Shown here one piece after another: positions 37,124 through 48,500 of a DNA stretch of 64,000 nt. The notes beneath the pieces were generated by a model. The model was given only the letters and a program-made list of their open reading frames with translations. It was not told the DNA's origin and made no database searches. The position numbers and the translations under genes were made by a program. The stretch is from the NCBI GenBank assembly GCA_944393465.1, contig CALYAG010000005.1:24884-88883 (forward strand). The letters run 5' to 3'. The DNA is from an uncultured Clostridia bacterium (GTDB taxonomy: Bacteria > Bacillota > Clostridia > TANB77 > CAG-508). Numbering within the stretch: position 1 is the first letter of the stretch; every line of letters begins with the position of its first letter.

Positions 37124-37193
37124 TTTTGGCACAAAGCCAAAATAAGCTATGCATTTTAAGCGAATTTTTACGTTCGCTTAAAACACATAGCTT
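37124..37193 (-). other. Structured leader: two hairpins
   Basis: A 21-bp near-perfect stem (37144-37164 with 37173-37193, including TTTTAAGCGAA/TTCGCTTAAAA) and a second stem TTTTGGC/GCCAAAA (37124-37142), both inside the predicted 5' leader of the 35857-37047 gene. Confidence 0.65.
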
Positions 37194-37219
37194 TACTATG
37201 TTTACATAAGTTTATTCTA

Positions 37220-37288
37220 TTAAACCCTACGATATATATATATATATATATATACAGCCCCAAGGGTTTCAGCGATTTTTGTTATCAT
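37220..37288 (-). CDS. Possible 22-residue leader peptide containing an (AT)n tract
   Basis: ATG at 37288 has AAGGAG six bases ahead and lies just after a consensus promoter. The frame reads MITKIAETLGAVYIYIYIYR with RV and a stop at 37220. The YIYIYIY part is encoded by an uninterrupted (AT)11-12 tract (37232-37254), so gain or loss of one dinucleotide changes the reading frame and the peptide's end. It could be a phase-variable leader of the surface protein gene. Small and unconfirmed. Confidence 0.4.
   Translation of the reverse strand: MITKIAETLGAVYIYIYIYRRV
37232..37254. repeat. (AT)n microsatellite
   Basis: A 23-base uninterrupted alternating AT run, the longest in the window, in the leader of the surface protein gene. 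Confidence 0.9.
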
Positions 37289-37311
37289 TTTTTACTCCTT
37301 GCTTTTTCTTA

Positions 37312-37340
37312 ATTATATATTTTTGAAGCTATTTTTTCAA
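37312..37340 (-). promoter_or_regulatory. Promoter of the leader peptide / surface protein gene
   Basis: TTGAAA (37340-37335), 17 bases, TATAAT (37317-37312). The start site would be near 37305. Confidence 0.7.
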
Positions 37341-37433
37341 CTAATTTCTTTATCAAACTGGTTGTCAATTTTAATATTTTAGTGCATAAAACATTTTTCT
37401 ACAAAATATGACAAACCGAATTAAATAACTATG

Positions 37434-37499
37434 TTTTTGACACGTAAGTGTCAAAAAAGCACGTCCCCATTGACACTAGTCATCGTCCCCACTTGACAC
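37434..37499. repeat. Repeat region at the AAA-ATPase stop codon
   Basis: TTTTTGACAC/GTGTCAAAAA inverted repeat followed by two units of the form CGTCCCC-ACTTGACAC. The last base pairs overlap the TAG stop at 37499-37501. Confidence 0.75.
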
Positions 37500-39181
37500 T
37501 ATATTTTTTCTACATACACTTTATCATTAACTGCAACAACTGTATATTTGTTCAACTTTTCTATATCTTTTATTTCATTATAATTACTATATTTAAGTAT
37601 TTGCTCTTTTGCTTCTTTTTGTTTTTCTTTTAGTTTGCTTCCCTCATCCTTTTTCAAATACTTAAATTCTATCATTACTGCATTATAGCCTTTAGTTCTA
37701 TCTCTTGGCACTAAAAGTATGTCTGGATATTCTCTTTGAACTTCTAGCTCTGACTTTACTGTGTATATTTTTAGATTCATTGATATACAGTAAAATATTA
37801 ATTTGATATATTTTTCATCAAATCTTTGATAATCTCTATTTGATAGATTTTTTAAATATTTTTGTAATATCTCTATTATTTTGTCTATTTTTCCTTCTAA
37901 TGCTAGTTCTTCTAAAACTTGATTATATTCGTCATTATCTATTTGCATTTTTGCTTTTTCATCAATTAATTTCATGAAATATTCCGAATATATTTCTCTC
38001 ATAACTTTATTTGGTATTTTCAATTCAGACTTTCCTAATTTTTCATTTGATATTGTTAAATACCCCAAATAATATAACATCGATACTAGGTCAGTGTCTG
38101 TGAATTCCATTGATGGATTAAACTTTTGAGTTATTTCAGCCAATATGCCTTCACCTGAAACTGTTTTTTCTATTATTTCAGCTCGTTTTTCTCCCTTGCA
38201 CAAATCTAGCATTTTGCCTATTTTACTGTAATCACTTGCTATATTTACATCTACTAAATTTCTTGGTAAATCCTTATTTTCTAGATACTCGTTCAAAAAG
38301 TATAAACACATATTAGAATTATATATTTTTTCTTTACCATTTAATGAAAATTTATATCCATCATAATATTCTTTCATTATAGGCAATAGCTTAGATTGTT
38401 CCTCTGTAGAAATTTCTTGATTATTCATTAATTCTATAAGTTCTTCTTCTGTAAATCCTAACATTTCATTTAATTTTGCATCTTGTGTTTTATCTGTTCC
38501 AATATTAAACCCAGAAGTTAAACTGTCCAAAGTAATTGGTGCTACACCAGTAATAAATATTCTATCTATTACAGTTTCTGTACCTTCTTTTAGCACCTCA
38601 TACCATTTTCTTACTTTACCGTTTTTTGATACCAAGCTTTTAAACTTATCTGTATTAAATCCTAATAGCTCATTTGCAAAATGGTCGTATTCATCTATTA
38701 TTGCATATATTTTTTCATTTGACTTTTGGATGCTAAAAGCTTTTATCAAATTATCTAATATATTTTCTGCATCCTCATTTTCATTTATATAAAAATCTAA
38801 ATTATATTTTTGTATAAAATATCTTATTGAAGAAATTGTTTTACTTTTGAAACCTCTCATTGTTGTTTCTTCATCACTTGTATCTATTTCTGAAAAGTTA
38901 AATCTTAATATATGATAACTATTTTTTAACTCTGTTGGATGTTTACCTATATATGTGTCTTTATATAATTCTTCAAACTTATCTTTCTTTTTTATGTCAT
39001 AATAATTCTCTATTGTACTAGTAAATAAAGTTTTTCCAAACTTTCTTGGGCGTAAAAACATTATGTATGGTTGTGGCAAATTTTCTAGTATTTCTATGTA
39101 TTTTGTTTTATCTACATAGTAATAGTTATTTGTTATTATTCTTTCATAGTCACTAATTCCATAAGGTAATTTTTTTATCAT
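37499..39181 (-). CDS. AAA-ATPase-like / PD-(D/E)XK nuclease fusion (PF09820-PF08011 type)
   Basis: A 560-residue protein of the family joining an AAA-ATPase-like domain to a C-terminal PD-(D/E)XK nuclease. Start LPYGISDYERIITNNYYYVD, Walker A-like RPRKFGKT (44-51), Walker B YAIIDEYDHF near 161, VFITGVAPITLDSL-type sensor segment, and a C-terminal nuclease core YPDILLVPRDR...VMIEFKYLKK near 485-515. These genes are multicopy in many anaerobes; function unknown, with defence or mobile roles proposed. AAGGAGGAG precedes the ATG. It separates the two surface protein genes that share a C-terminal domain, and the flank repeat lies on both sides. Confidence 0.9.
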   Translation of the reverse strand: MIKKLPYGISDYERIITNNYYYVDKTKYIEILENLPQPYIMFLRPRKFGKTLFTSTIENYYDIKKKDKFEELYKDTYIGKHPTELKNSYHILRFNFSEIDTSDEETTMRGFKSKTISSIRYFIQKYNLDFYINENEDAENILDNLIKAFSIQKSNEKIYAIIDEYDHFANELLGFNTDKFKSLVSKNGKVRKWYEVLKEGTETVIDRIFITGVAPITLDSLTSGFNIGTDKTQDAKLNEMLGFTEEELIELMNNQEISTEEQSKLLPIMKEYYDGYKFSLNGKEKIYNSNMCLYFLNEYLENKDLPRNLVDVNIASDYSKIGKMLDLCKGEKRAEIIEKTVSGEGILAEITQKFNPSMEFTDTDLVSMLYYLGYLTISNEKLGKSELKIPNKVMREIYSEYFMKLIDEKAKMQIDNDEYNQVLEELALEGKIDKIIEILQKYLKNLSNRDYQRFDEKYIKLIFYCISMNLKIYTVKSELEVQREYPDILLVPRDRTKGYNAVMIEFKYLKKDEGSKLKEKQKEAKEQILKYSNYNEIKDIEKLNKYTVVAVNDKVYVEKI

Positions 39182-39226
39182 TCTTTGCTCCTCCTTATAA
39201 AGAGTTTATTATTAAATCTTACATTT

Positions 39227-39255
39227 ATTATATTATCATAAAAAGTATTTTTTAA
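39227..39255 (-). promoter_or_regulatory. Promoter of the AAA-ATPase-like gene
   Basis: TTAAAA (39255-39250), 17 bases, TATAAT (39232-39227), very similar to the rpiA promoter. Confidence 0.6.
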
Positions 39256-39322
39256 CAATAGACAAACGAAAAAATGCAGAGGTTGTATTTTCGACAAAAT
39301 TCGACAAATGGTCTGAATAAAG

Positions 39323-39354
39323 AAATACCAAGACTACTTAAAGTCTTGGTATTT
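39323..39354. terminator. Terminator in duplicated flank, copy 2
   Basis: Same 13-bp stem AAATACCAAGACT/AGTCTTGGTATTT as at 35650-35681; probably ends the giant gene's transcript. Confidence 0.8.
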
Positions 39355-39438
39355 CTTATTTTGACATATGTATGTTGGGTTATAAGTGTGTTGCTTGATT
39401 GTGTTTGTTGGTTCGGTTGCTTATTTTACACTTGTGTG

Positions 39439-39470
39439 GTTGTCATTTAGAATCGTCCCATTTGACAAAC
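39439..39470. repeat. Single GGGACGGTTCT-type unit
   Basis: Counterpart of 35766-35796 with a C-to-T change in the core. Confidence 0.75.
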
Positions 39471-39480
39471 AATATATGGA

Positions 39481-39510
39481 CGGCTGTAAGACCTAAGGCC
39501 TTACAGGCCG
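39481..39510. other. Hairpin after the giant gene
   Basis: CGGCTGTAAG/CTTACAGGCCG, counterpart of 35808-35837, 19 bases after the stop codon. Confidence 0.6.
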
Positions 39511-39528
39511 CTTTTACTCTATTTCCCT

Positions 39529-42500
39529 TTAATTTGCTATCTGATATGGAGCCCCGCTACTTCCATCACCCGTACTCAATTTGATATTAGATTTTAGAGA
39601 AACTATTGGGCGGAGAGAAACACCTGCTGAACTTGATCCCCAGCCACCTTTAGTTGCATTATACAATGTACTACCATATATTTGATTACCTTCAACACGT
39701 CTAAGTCCAAACCTTATAGTATTACCATTATCAAAGTCAACTTGACGAGATGCAACCCAATATGCACTTCCTGGATGTATCAAATTATAAAATATACTAT
39801 TTTTGTAATATTCATCACTCATTAGCCTATCATAATATGTTTGCGTTGCTGTTATCATTGAACTAGTTGGTCCAGCATAGGCTTCCGTTGTTGGACTTGT
39901 ATAATAACTATCACTTTGTCCTATTCCATCATTTTTTACAGTTTGTGTATCTATTCCTGAACCAATTTCTTGTGCATACAAGTTTGGATAATAGTAATCA
40001 CTCATAAATGTTTTTATCTCACCCCATTTTGCTATATTATCTGAATATCTGTGGATATAACTTAAACCATTTTCATTCATTCCAACTTCAATATCTTCAA
40101 TTTTTATGTTTCGAGCTGTAACCCCTCCATATTTACTTGTGCTATATTGTTTTGCTGTTATATCATTTAGTATAAATACTCCATTGTTATAAGCTGTTGC
40201 ATTACGGAAATATATTCTAGTGCTTGTAGGTTTAGAACTTATTAAATTTACTGTACCATCACTATTTATGCTTAATACTCTCCAACTCAATGTTGTATCT
40301 TGTGGTATTATTTGATTATTTTGGTACCCGCTATATGCAGTTGATAATGAATAATTACTTGCACTATCTGGCTTATATGCTACATAGTCTCCTACCTGCA
40401 AGTCGTCCATATACTTAACTGGTGCATCTACTTTTCCTAAGAACATTGCTACTCTAAAGCCTACTGCTTGGTCTGCAGTATTTGATGAGCTAAATCTTCC
40501 TATAACAGGTTCGTCTGTTGAAGTAAAGCCATAGAAACCACCTCTAGATACTTTGGTTGCTTCTGAATTTGAGTAACGCTCTGTTGTCCATTCATATACG
40601 TTACCACCCATATCATATAGGTGTTGAACTGCTGTTGTTTGACCAGTTTCCATTAATGTGCTTGAATTTGTTCCACCAAATGATGTGTTGTAGTAATTAC
40701 CTTGTGATGAATTTGTTAAATAGCTTGAATTTCCTGTTGCTTGTAAGAATCTTAGTGCTGTATCCCAAGCATAACTACTTGTTAAGTTTGTTGTTCCACT
40801 GTAACCTTCTACTCCTGCCATACCTTCTGCTAAGCTTCTTGCTTCACTTTGAGTTACAAAGTTATATACATTTTTATTTGGTTGTATAATAACTGCATCA
40901 GATGTGCCTGAACTTGCTGTTCTTACTGATGTAGAACTTACACCTGCTTCATATCTACCTAAATAGAAACCTCCGTTGCTTACTGCACTATTCTTTTCAC
41001 TTTCGTTTAAGCTTTCTGCAAAGTATTCGGTTTCGTCAGCTGTTGTTTTTATCATCATGCTATTTGTGTCTGCATCTGTTCCGCCATTTATCCATCCTGA
41101 AACATCTGGGAAGTTTGATCTATCATAGTTTATAGTCTTTGGTCCATCACTTGTATTTATGGTTCCTACTGGTATCCAAACAAACTCATTACCTTTTTCA
41201 TCTTTTATAACTACGCCATCTTCAACTTTTGGCTCATTTGGAGTATCTGATTCTGGGTCAGACTGTGGTGTAAAGCCTTCTGGAATTGTTATTGGGTTAT
41301 CTTCACTATCTGTTACTTTTGTGTCTTCTGGTACTGGGTCCTTGTTTGTAACTATAACACCTAAGTCAGACAAGCTTGTGTCAATGTTGTTTATTGCCTT
41401 TGAGGTTGCTGTACCTACGTTTTCATTATCATTTCTTTCATCCCATAATCTTGCATAAACTGTAGCTTTATCATTTAATGTTATTGGTCCAGTGTATTCT
41501 GTAAAGTTTCCAGTATTACCTATTCTGTATTGTAATGTATAGTTTGCTTGAGTAGATGAATCTACGCTTATTTCTACTTTTACTGCTTCGTTTGTTACTT
41601 TGCCATCTGCTAGTTCTTTTCCATCTTGTGTAGTAACTTTAAATTTTGTATTAGAGCTATTTAATGCTGGAACTAAATCTGTTTTGGCATTTGTTTTAGC
41701 GCTTCCAACGTTTCCTGCATTATCTGCAAATGTAACTTGAATGTCATAGTTGGTGTTATCATCTAGGTCATTAAATTCAAATGTTTGCTCTGCGGTGGTA
41801 CCTTTTGCTTCACCATAGCTTGCATCTGTGCTCTTTTTGATGTAATAACTGTACTGTGGTGATGTTGGAGCACCTGAACCTGTATCTACTACTTCAGGTA
41901 CTGATATGCTTATAGATTTTGATGTTTTTTCTTCTATTGTTATTTGTCCATTACCTCCAAGTATTGGAGCTGTGTTATCAAAGTAATATGGTCCAAAGTG
42001 TGCCACTAGGTTTGAGTTATTTGCTCTATCTGTAACACTTCCAGCTTGTACCCATAAATACTGTTGACCATTTAATGTACTATTTCCAGGAACTGAAAAT
42101 GTTATTTGCTTTGCTCCTGCTGTATTTGTACCAGTTAAAGATGTGTAGTTTGATGGAGGTGTTGTAGATGATGATGACCATCCATATTCTAAGCTTTGAT
42201 TTAAGTTAAATCCTGCTATATTTGTACTATCACTACCTTCATCTGTAGCTGTTATAGTAATGTTTTTATTTTGTTGATAATTGCTATCGCTTGATGGGCT
42301 TGCACTAATTGTTGGAGCTTTTTTATCTATGTTTGATACATCTATTGTTTTTACGTCTGTACTTAAGTTTCCTGATGAGTCTTTTAATTTTGCATATACT
42401 ACATCGTTTTGCGAAAGTACAATTCCTGTATTTGAATTATAGTCGGTGTAATCTCCTGTGCTTGTACCTGTTCTATATACAATTGTGTAACCTGTTTCTG

Positions 42501-45500
42501 TAGTGCCTAATGTGACTTTTACACTTTGATTTGTCCATGAACTTGGGGCTAGTCTTGCTGTTATTGAAGTATCTGCAGCTGGTATTTCTGCTGTAGTAAA
42601 TGATATTAGATATTCATATGGATCCCCAACATTTCCTACTGCATCAGTAGCCCAAATAGTAACACTGTAACTTGTATTAGGTTTTAGGCCTTTAAATGTT
42701 ACATCACTCATATATCTAACTTCTTCTGCATCCCATTCTGGAGCATTATCCACTAATGTTTCTGTATAATCTCCATCAACTTCTGTTATAGTATAGTTTA
42801 CACTCGCAACTCCTGAACAATTAACACCAGGAGGGTATGGAAAGTCTCCATCCGAACTTTTTGATATGATTGTTACAGAATCACTTGAAGCTACTTCTGC
42901 TAAACTTGCTTGAAAAATTTTAGGTTTTTCAGTATCTATTAAGAATGTATTTGATGGATTATATAGAGCATTTAAGCTATTTCCTGCAATATCTTGGGCA
43001 GTTATAAGTAATACTACTTCTCCTGAAAATGTTGTGTATTCATCTTTTAATATAATATTATTGCCATTATAAAATGTTTTTCCATATCCTCTTATAGCCC
43101 TCGTCCAAACATCAAAACCGTCACTTGCACGAACCCATACATACTTCAACGAACTCTCATTCAAGTTGTCATCGGTAACTGTTACTTTTACACTAGCGGT
43201 ATTTGACCACTCATCACTTCCATTAGGTTCAAATGTTACTGTTGGTGGTGTGTTATCAAACTTAAATGTACTATCTGTTCTTTCTATTGTAACGTTTCCT
43301 GCTACATCTTTTGCCATTACCCATAAGTAGTAGTTTCCATCATAGCCAGAGCCCATTACAGCTTGGCCACTTGTGAATGTGTCTGTTACACTATTAAATG
43401 AACTTTCTGTAATTCCTGTACTTGATGTTGTCCATATATATTTCAAAGAACTATTATCTATTGCTGCTTGGTCATCTGGCTCTACTGTTGGAGCTACTTC
43501 ATGGTTCTTTCTTGGCGTGCTGTCGCCTTCTTTATCAAATGTTATAACTGGTGCTGTATTATCAAATTTGAATACTTCTGAATGGTCTATTGCAGTATTG
43601 CCTAAGCTGTCTTCTACATATACCCATAAGTACCAGTCTCCTGAAACTGCATTTTTATCTATTGGTACATTATTCTCAAATGTTCCTGTAAACTCATCAC
43701 TTGAAGGTTCTTGTGCACTTTGTGTCCATACATATTTTCTAACAGTTGCATCTCCTGCATTTACTGTTACATTATGAGATTTTGCATAATTGCTATCTCC
43801 GTTTGGAGAAAATGTAATGCTTGGTGCTTCATTGTCTAATTTATATGGTCCAAATGGAGTAATAGTTGCCTTATTTCCAGCTCTATCTACTACACTATCA
43901 TTTAATATCCATAAGTAGTAGTCTCCTGTAACATTTGCTGGTGTAGTTACTCTAAATGTCATAGTTGTTGCTCCTGCTGAATTTGAGCTTGTAGCTTTTT
44001 GGTCATATGCTGGTTCTTCCGTACTTGATGTTGACCAACCATATCTTAAAGTTTGTCCTGCAGCAAATCCTGCTACATTTGAGTCATAGTTTGAATCCTC
44101 TGCTGTTACAGTTATACTTACTTGTGTATCTGCTGGGTCTTGTGATGATGGTTTAGCTGAAACTGTTGGTGCTACTGTATCTATAGTTAATATTTGTATT
44201 GGTACTACTGCACCTGCGTTTCCTGATGCATCTAGAAGTTGTGCATATATTGTTTTGTTTGTGTCTACTGTTATGCCTGAACCACTTAAATCATAATCTG
44301 TCCATGGTCCACTTGCACTTTCTGAATATTGTATTTTGTAACCATCATATCCTTGTTTTAAACCAAGTGTTAATGTTACTGATGAATTTGTCCAATCTTT
44401 AGGATTTATTTGATGATCTATTGCATCTTCACCTGATGCAACAGAACCTGTGGTTACTGTTATTTCTTTTGATATTGTATTTCCTGCATTATCTGCTACT
44501 TCTACCATGATTGTGTACTCTGTGTTTTGCTCTAAGTCTTCAAATCTATGTGTTTTTCCATCCGTTTCAGCTGAACCATAGTTTCCGCCATGTGTTTCTT
44601 TTATATAGTATCTGTATGATGAATCATTTATTCCAGAATCACCATCGGTTGCGTTTGCTTGTATATTTATTGTGTTTGATGTTGCAGTTCCTATAACTTC
44701 TAAGCTTAAGTTTGGATCTGTATTATCTATATAGAATGGTTTTGTTGTTCCAACTATATTTGAGTTTCCTGCATTATCTTGTGCATATATCCATAGGTAC
44801 CAGTTGTTTCCTGTAACATCTGCTGGACTTGAAATGTTACTTCCTGATGTGAATGATGTTCCATTTGTGTTAAATGATTCTGCACTTGGTGCTGAACTAC
44901 TTTGTGTCCATTGATATTTAAGAGTATCTGCTTTTACTCCTGCATTGCTATCAGCTGCATCTACTTTTACACTGTATGATTGTTGCCAAGAACCTGTATT
45001 GCCATTTGGTGTAAATGTAATGCTTGGTGCTGTGTTATCTATGTTAAATGGTCCTATATTTTCTGTTGATGAATTACCTAAGTTATCTTCTGCATATATC
45101 CACAAGTGCCAGTTGTTTCCATTTTCACCTGATGGTGTAGTTATTGGACTTTCACTTGTAAATGTTGTTCCGGCTTTTAACTCATCTTCTGTAGGTGTTC
45201 CATTTCCATTTACCCATACGTATTTTGGCATATTGCCTGGCATTCCTGAGTCTGTATCTTCTACTTTTACTGTAACTGTATGAGATTTTTGTGGTGTTGA
45301 ATAATCTCCTGTTGGCTTTGTTATTGTTGGTCCACTATTGTCTATATAGAATGGTCCTACTTTAACTGTTTCTTCGTTTCCAAATTCGTCTGTGACTTTT
45401 ACATTTAAGTACCAGTCATTTCCTGTTGCGTCATCTGGGCTTGGAATTATGGTTTTACCATCTTCTCCTCCGCCTATAACTACTGGTTTACCGTCTTTGT

Positions 45501-48500
45501 CAAAGTCTGGGGTTGTATCAGTACCTTTTGTCCATACATATTCTATATTGTCGATTTGACCTTGGTCACCATCTGGGAATTTAACTTCTACATCATAGTG
45601 TTTTTCGTAGTCATCGCTTCCGTTTGGTCCAAATTCCATTTTTGGAGCTTCGTTATCAAAGTTATATGGTCCAAATACTGCTTGTGCATTTGAGTTATTT
45701 GCTTGATCCGCAAAGCTTCCTGCTTGTACCCATAAGTAGTAGTTTCCTGTTAAGCCTTCTCCTGTTACATTAAAGCTTATGCTTCTTGCTCCCGCAGTAT
45801 TTGTTCCTGTAGCTGTGTTAAAGCTTGATGGAACTTGCGTATTTGATGTGCTCCATGCATATTTTAAGCTTTGGTTTGCTTTGAAGCCTGCTACATTACT
45901 GTCATAGTTTGTATCTGTAGCTGTAACTGTAACTCGTTTAGTTTGTGATGCTGCACCATCTGAGCTTGGCTGTGCTGATACTGTAGGTGCTTTTGTATCT
46001 ATTTTTGATATATCTATAACTGCTGGGCTACCTTGGTTTCCTGCTGTATCTTCTAACCATGCATATACTGTAGAATTTGTTGATACAGTAAATGGTACTG
46101 AGTAATCTGTTTCTATTCCGTCTTGTCCTATTTTATATACTATTTTGTAGTTTTGTGGATTTTGTGCATTATTTGTTAGTGTTACTGTTACTGGAGTATT
46201 TGTCCATGATTCTGGATTAATACTTGCATTTATTGCAGATGATCCTCCTGGTATTGGTGCTGTTATTATTCCATTTAAAGATCTTGAATCAGAGTTTCCT
46301 GAGCCATCTGTTACTGTTACTGTTATATTGTATGTTGTATTTGATGGTAAGTCTTCAAATGTATGTGACGCTCCTCCTGATACAGTTTGTGTGTAGCTAC
46401 CTCCTACTTGCTGTATTGTATAACTATATGATGCTACTCCTGAATAATCATCTTGTGCTGTTACATTTACTGTTATTGAGTTTGTTGTTCCATCATAGTC
46501 TAATTCTATTGAAGGTGGTGTGTTATCTAGTAAAAATGGTCCTGCACCTTCTATTACTTGGTTATTTGCTGTATCTAATGCTAGTACCCATAAGTATCTA
46601 TTTCCTGTTTCTCCATTTAGTGTTACATCACTATTATTTTTTAATGGATTTGTTATTTGAGATGCATCTGGCTTAGTATCATTTTGCGTCCATAAATATT
46701 TTAATGAACTTTCATCTAAGTTTGTATCAGATACACTTACTTTTGTAGATTGAGATTTGGCTGGTTTAGTATTTTGCTCTGGTGTAAATGTGATTTTTGG
46801 TAATGTGTTATCAAAGTTAAATGAGTTATTTGTTTTTGTTACTACAATATTTCCAGCAGCATCTGCTACATATACCCATAAGTAATAGCTTTCATTATAG
46901 CCCGAACCTCTTACTGTTCCTCCACTTGCAAATGTGTCCGATACACTTGCAAATGAACCTTCATTTATACCTGAAGTTTGGGTTGACCATAGGTATTTTC
47001 TTGTTACTATATTTGAAAGACCATCATTTGAAACATTTACTGTTGTTGAGTGTTCTTTTCTTGGAGTAGAATCTCCATCTGTTCCAAATGTTACTTCTGG
47101 AGCTATATTATCAAATCTAAATATTCCCGAATGTGCTTTGGTTTCGTTTCCTAAGCTATCTGTTGCTTTTACATAAAGTATATATTCGCCTGAATCTGAG
47201 TTTTTGGTTATGTCCGCACCACTTGTTGTGGTTCCTGTGTACTCATCATCTCTTGGTTCTCCTTCTGATGCTAATTTCCATACATATGTTATTTGGGCAT
47301 TTGTGTCATCTGATGTTACTGATGTTGTATGCGATTTTGCCCAATTTGTACCTTCATTTTTTGTAAAACTTATGCTTGGTCCTTGGTTATCTAGTACATA
47401 TGGTCCAAAATGTGCTTCGGCATTTGGGTTTCCTGCTTGGTCTTGCAAACTATTTGCTTGTACCCATAAGTAGTATGTGCCTGTTGCATTTGGTGTTGTT
47501 ACGCTAAAGTTTGCTGTTGTGGCATCTTGACCATTGTTACTTGTAGATGTTTGGTCATATGATGGTGCCGTGCTGCTAGATGTTGACCAACCATATTTTA
47601 TTGTTCTACCAGATGCAAATCCTGCTATATTACTGTCTGTATTTGAATCTGTTGCTGTAACTGTTATGGTCTTTGATTTTGAAGGTGTTTCTTCTTCGCT
47701 TGGACTTGCTGAAATTGTAGGTGCGACTGTATCTATGTTTGTAATTTGTATTGTACTTTCGCTACCTGGGTTTCCTGATGGGTCAACTGGTCTTACTATT
47801 ATATCTTCGTTTTTGTCTACTGTTATTTTTCCTGTTTCTGGAGGATATTTTTTCCAATTATCATCTCCTGGCTCTTTATATTCTATTGTGTAATCTGGAT
47901 ATTCGTCTGATACATCTAGTGTTACGTCTACCGGTTTATTTGTCCAGCCATCATCGCTTAATGTGTGATCTATTACGCTATCTCCACCTGCAACTGAGCC
48001 TGTGATTACTGTTGTTTCTTTTGAAATTTTGTTTCCAGCATTATCTGTTACTTCAACTAATATTGTATATGAAGTATCTTGTTTTAAGCCTGTAAATCTA
48101 TGTGAGTCACCATCTTTTATTGCCTCTCCATAGTTTCCGCCATTTGTTTCTTTTATATAGTATGTGTAAGATGTGCTATCTATTTGTGAGTCTGCATCTG
48201 TTGCAGTTGCTTTTATGTTTATTGTATTTGACGATGGTTCTCCTATAACTGATAGGTCTAAGCTTGGGGCTGTGTTATCTAAATAGAATGGATTCTTTGT
48301 TCCAACTATGCTGCTGTTTCCAGCATTATCTTCTTCATATATCCATAGGTACCAGTTGTTTCCTGTGGCATTTGATGGAGATGGAATTGTAGCTGTGCCA
48401 TCTTCACCTAATGTAAATTTTGTGCCATTTGTTTTTATGTCATTCTCATCTGGTGCTGTAGAGCTTTGTGTCCATTGATATTTAATTGTTTCTCCATTTA

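Larger units (their letters stand above)
39288..39528. repeat. Duplicated 3' flank, copy 2
   Basis: Counterpart of 35615-35856, directly downstream of the giant surface protein gene. Confidence 0.88.

Noticed and set aside
35857..37500. Template repeat or reverse transcriptase of a DGR beside the variable region
   Set aside because: I looked for a second copy of the GC-rich segment and for a reverse transcriptase frame in the window and found neither.
39600..39760. The giant gene's lectin-like end as a second DGR variable region
   Set aside because: Its codons at the matching positions are AT-rich (CAA, GAT, AAT, ATA) and do not fit the same AAC-rich template; it is better seen as an undiversified paralogue.
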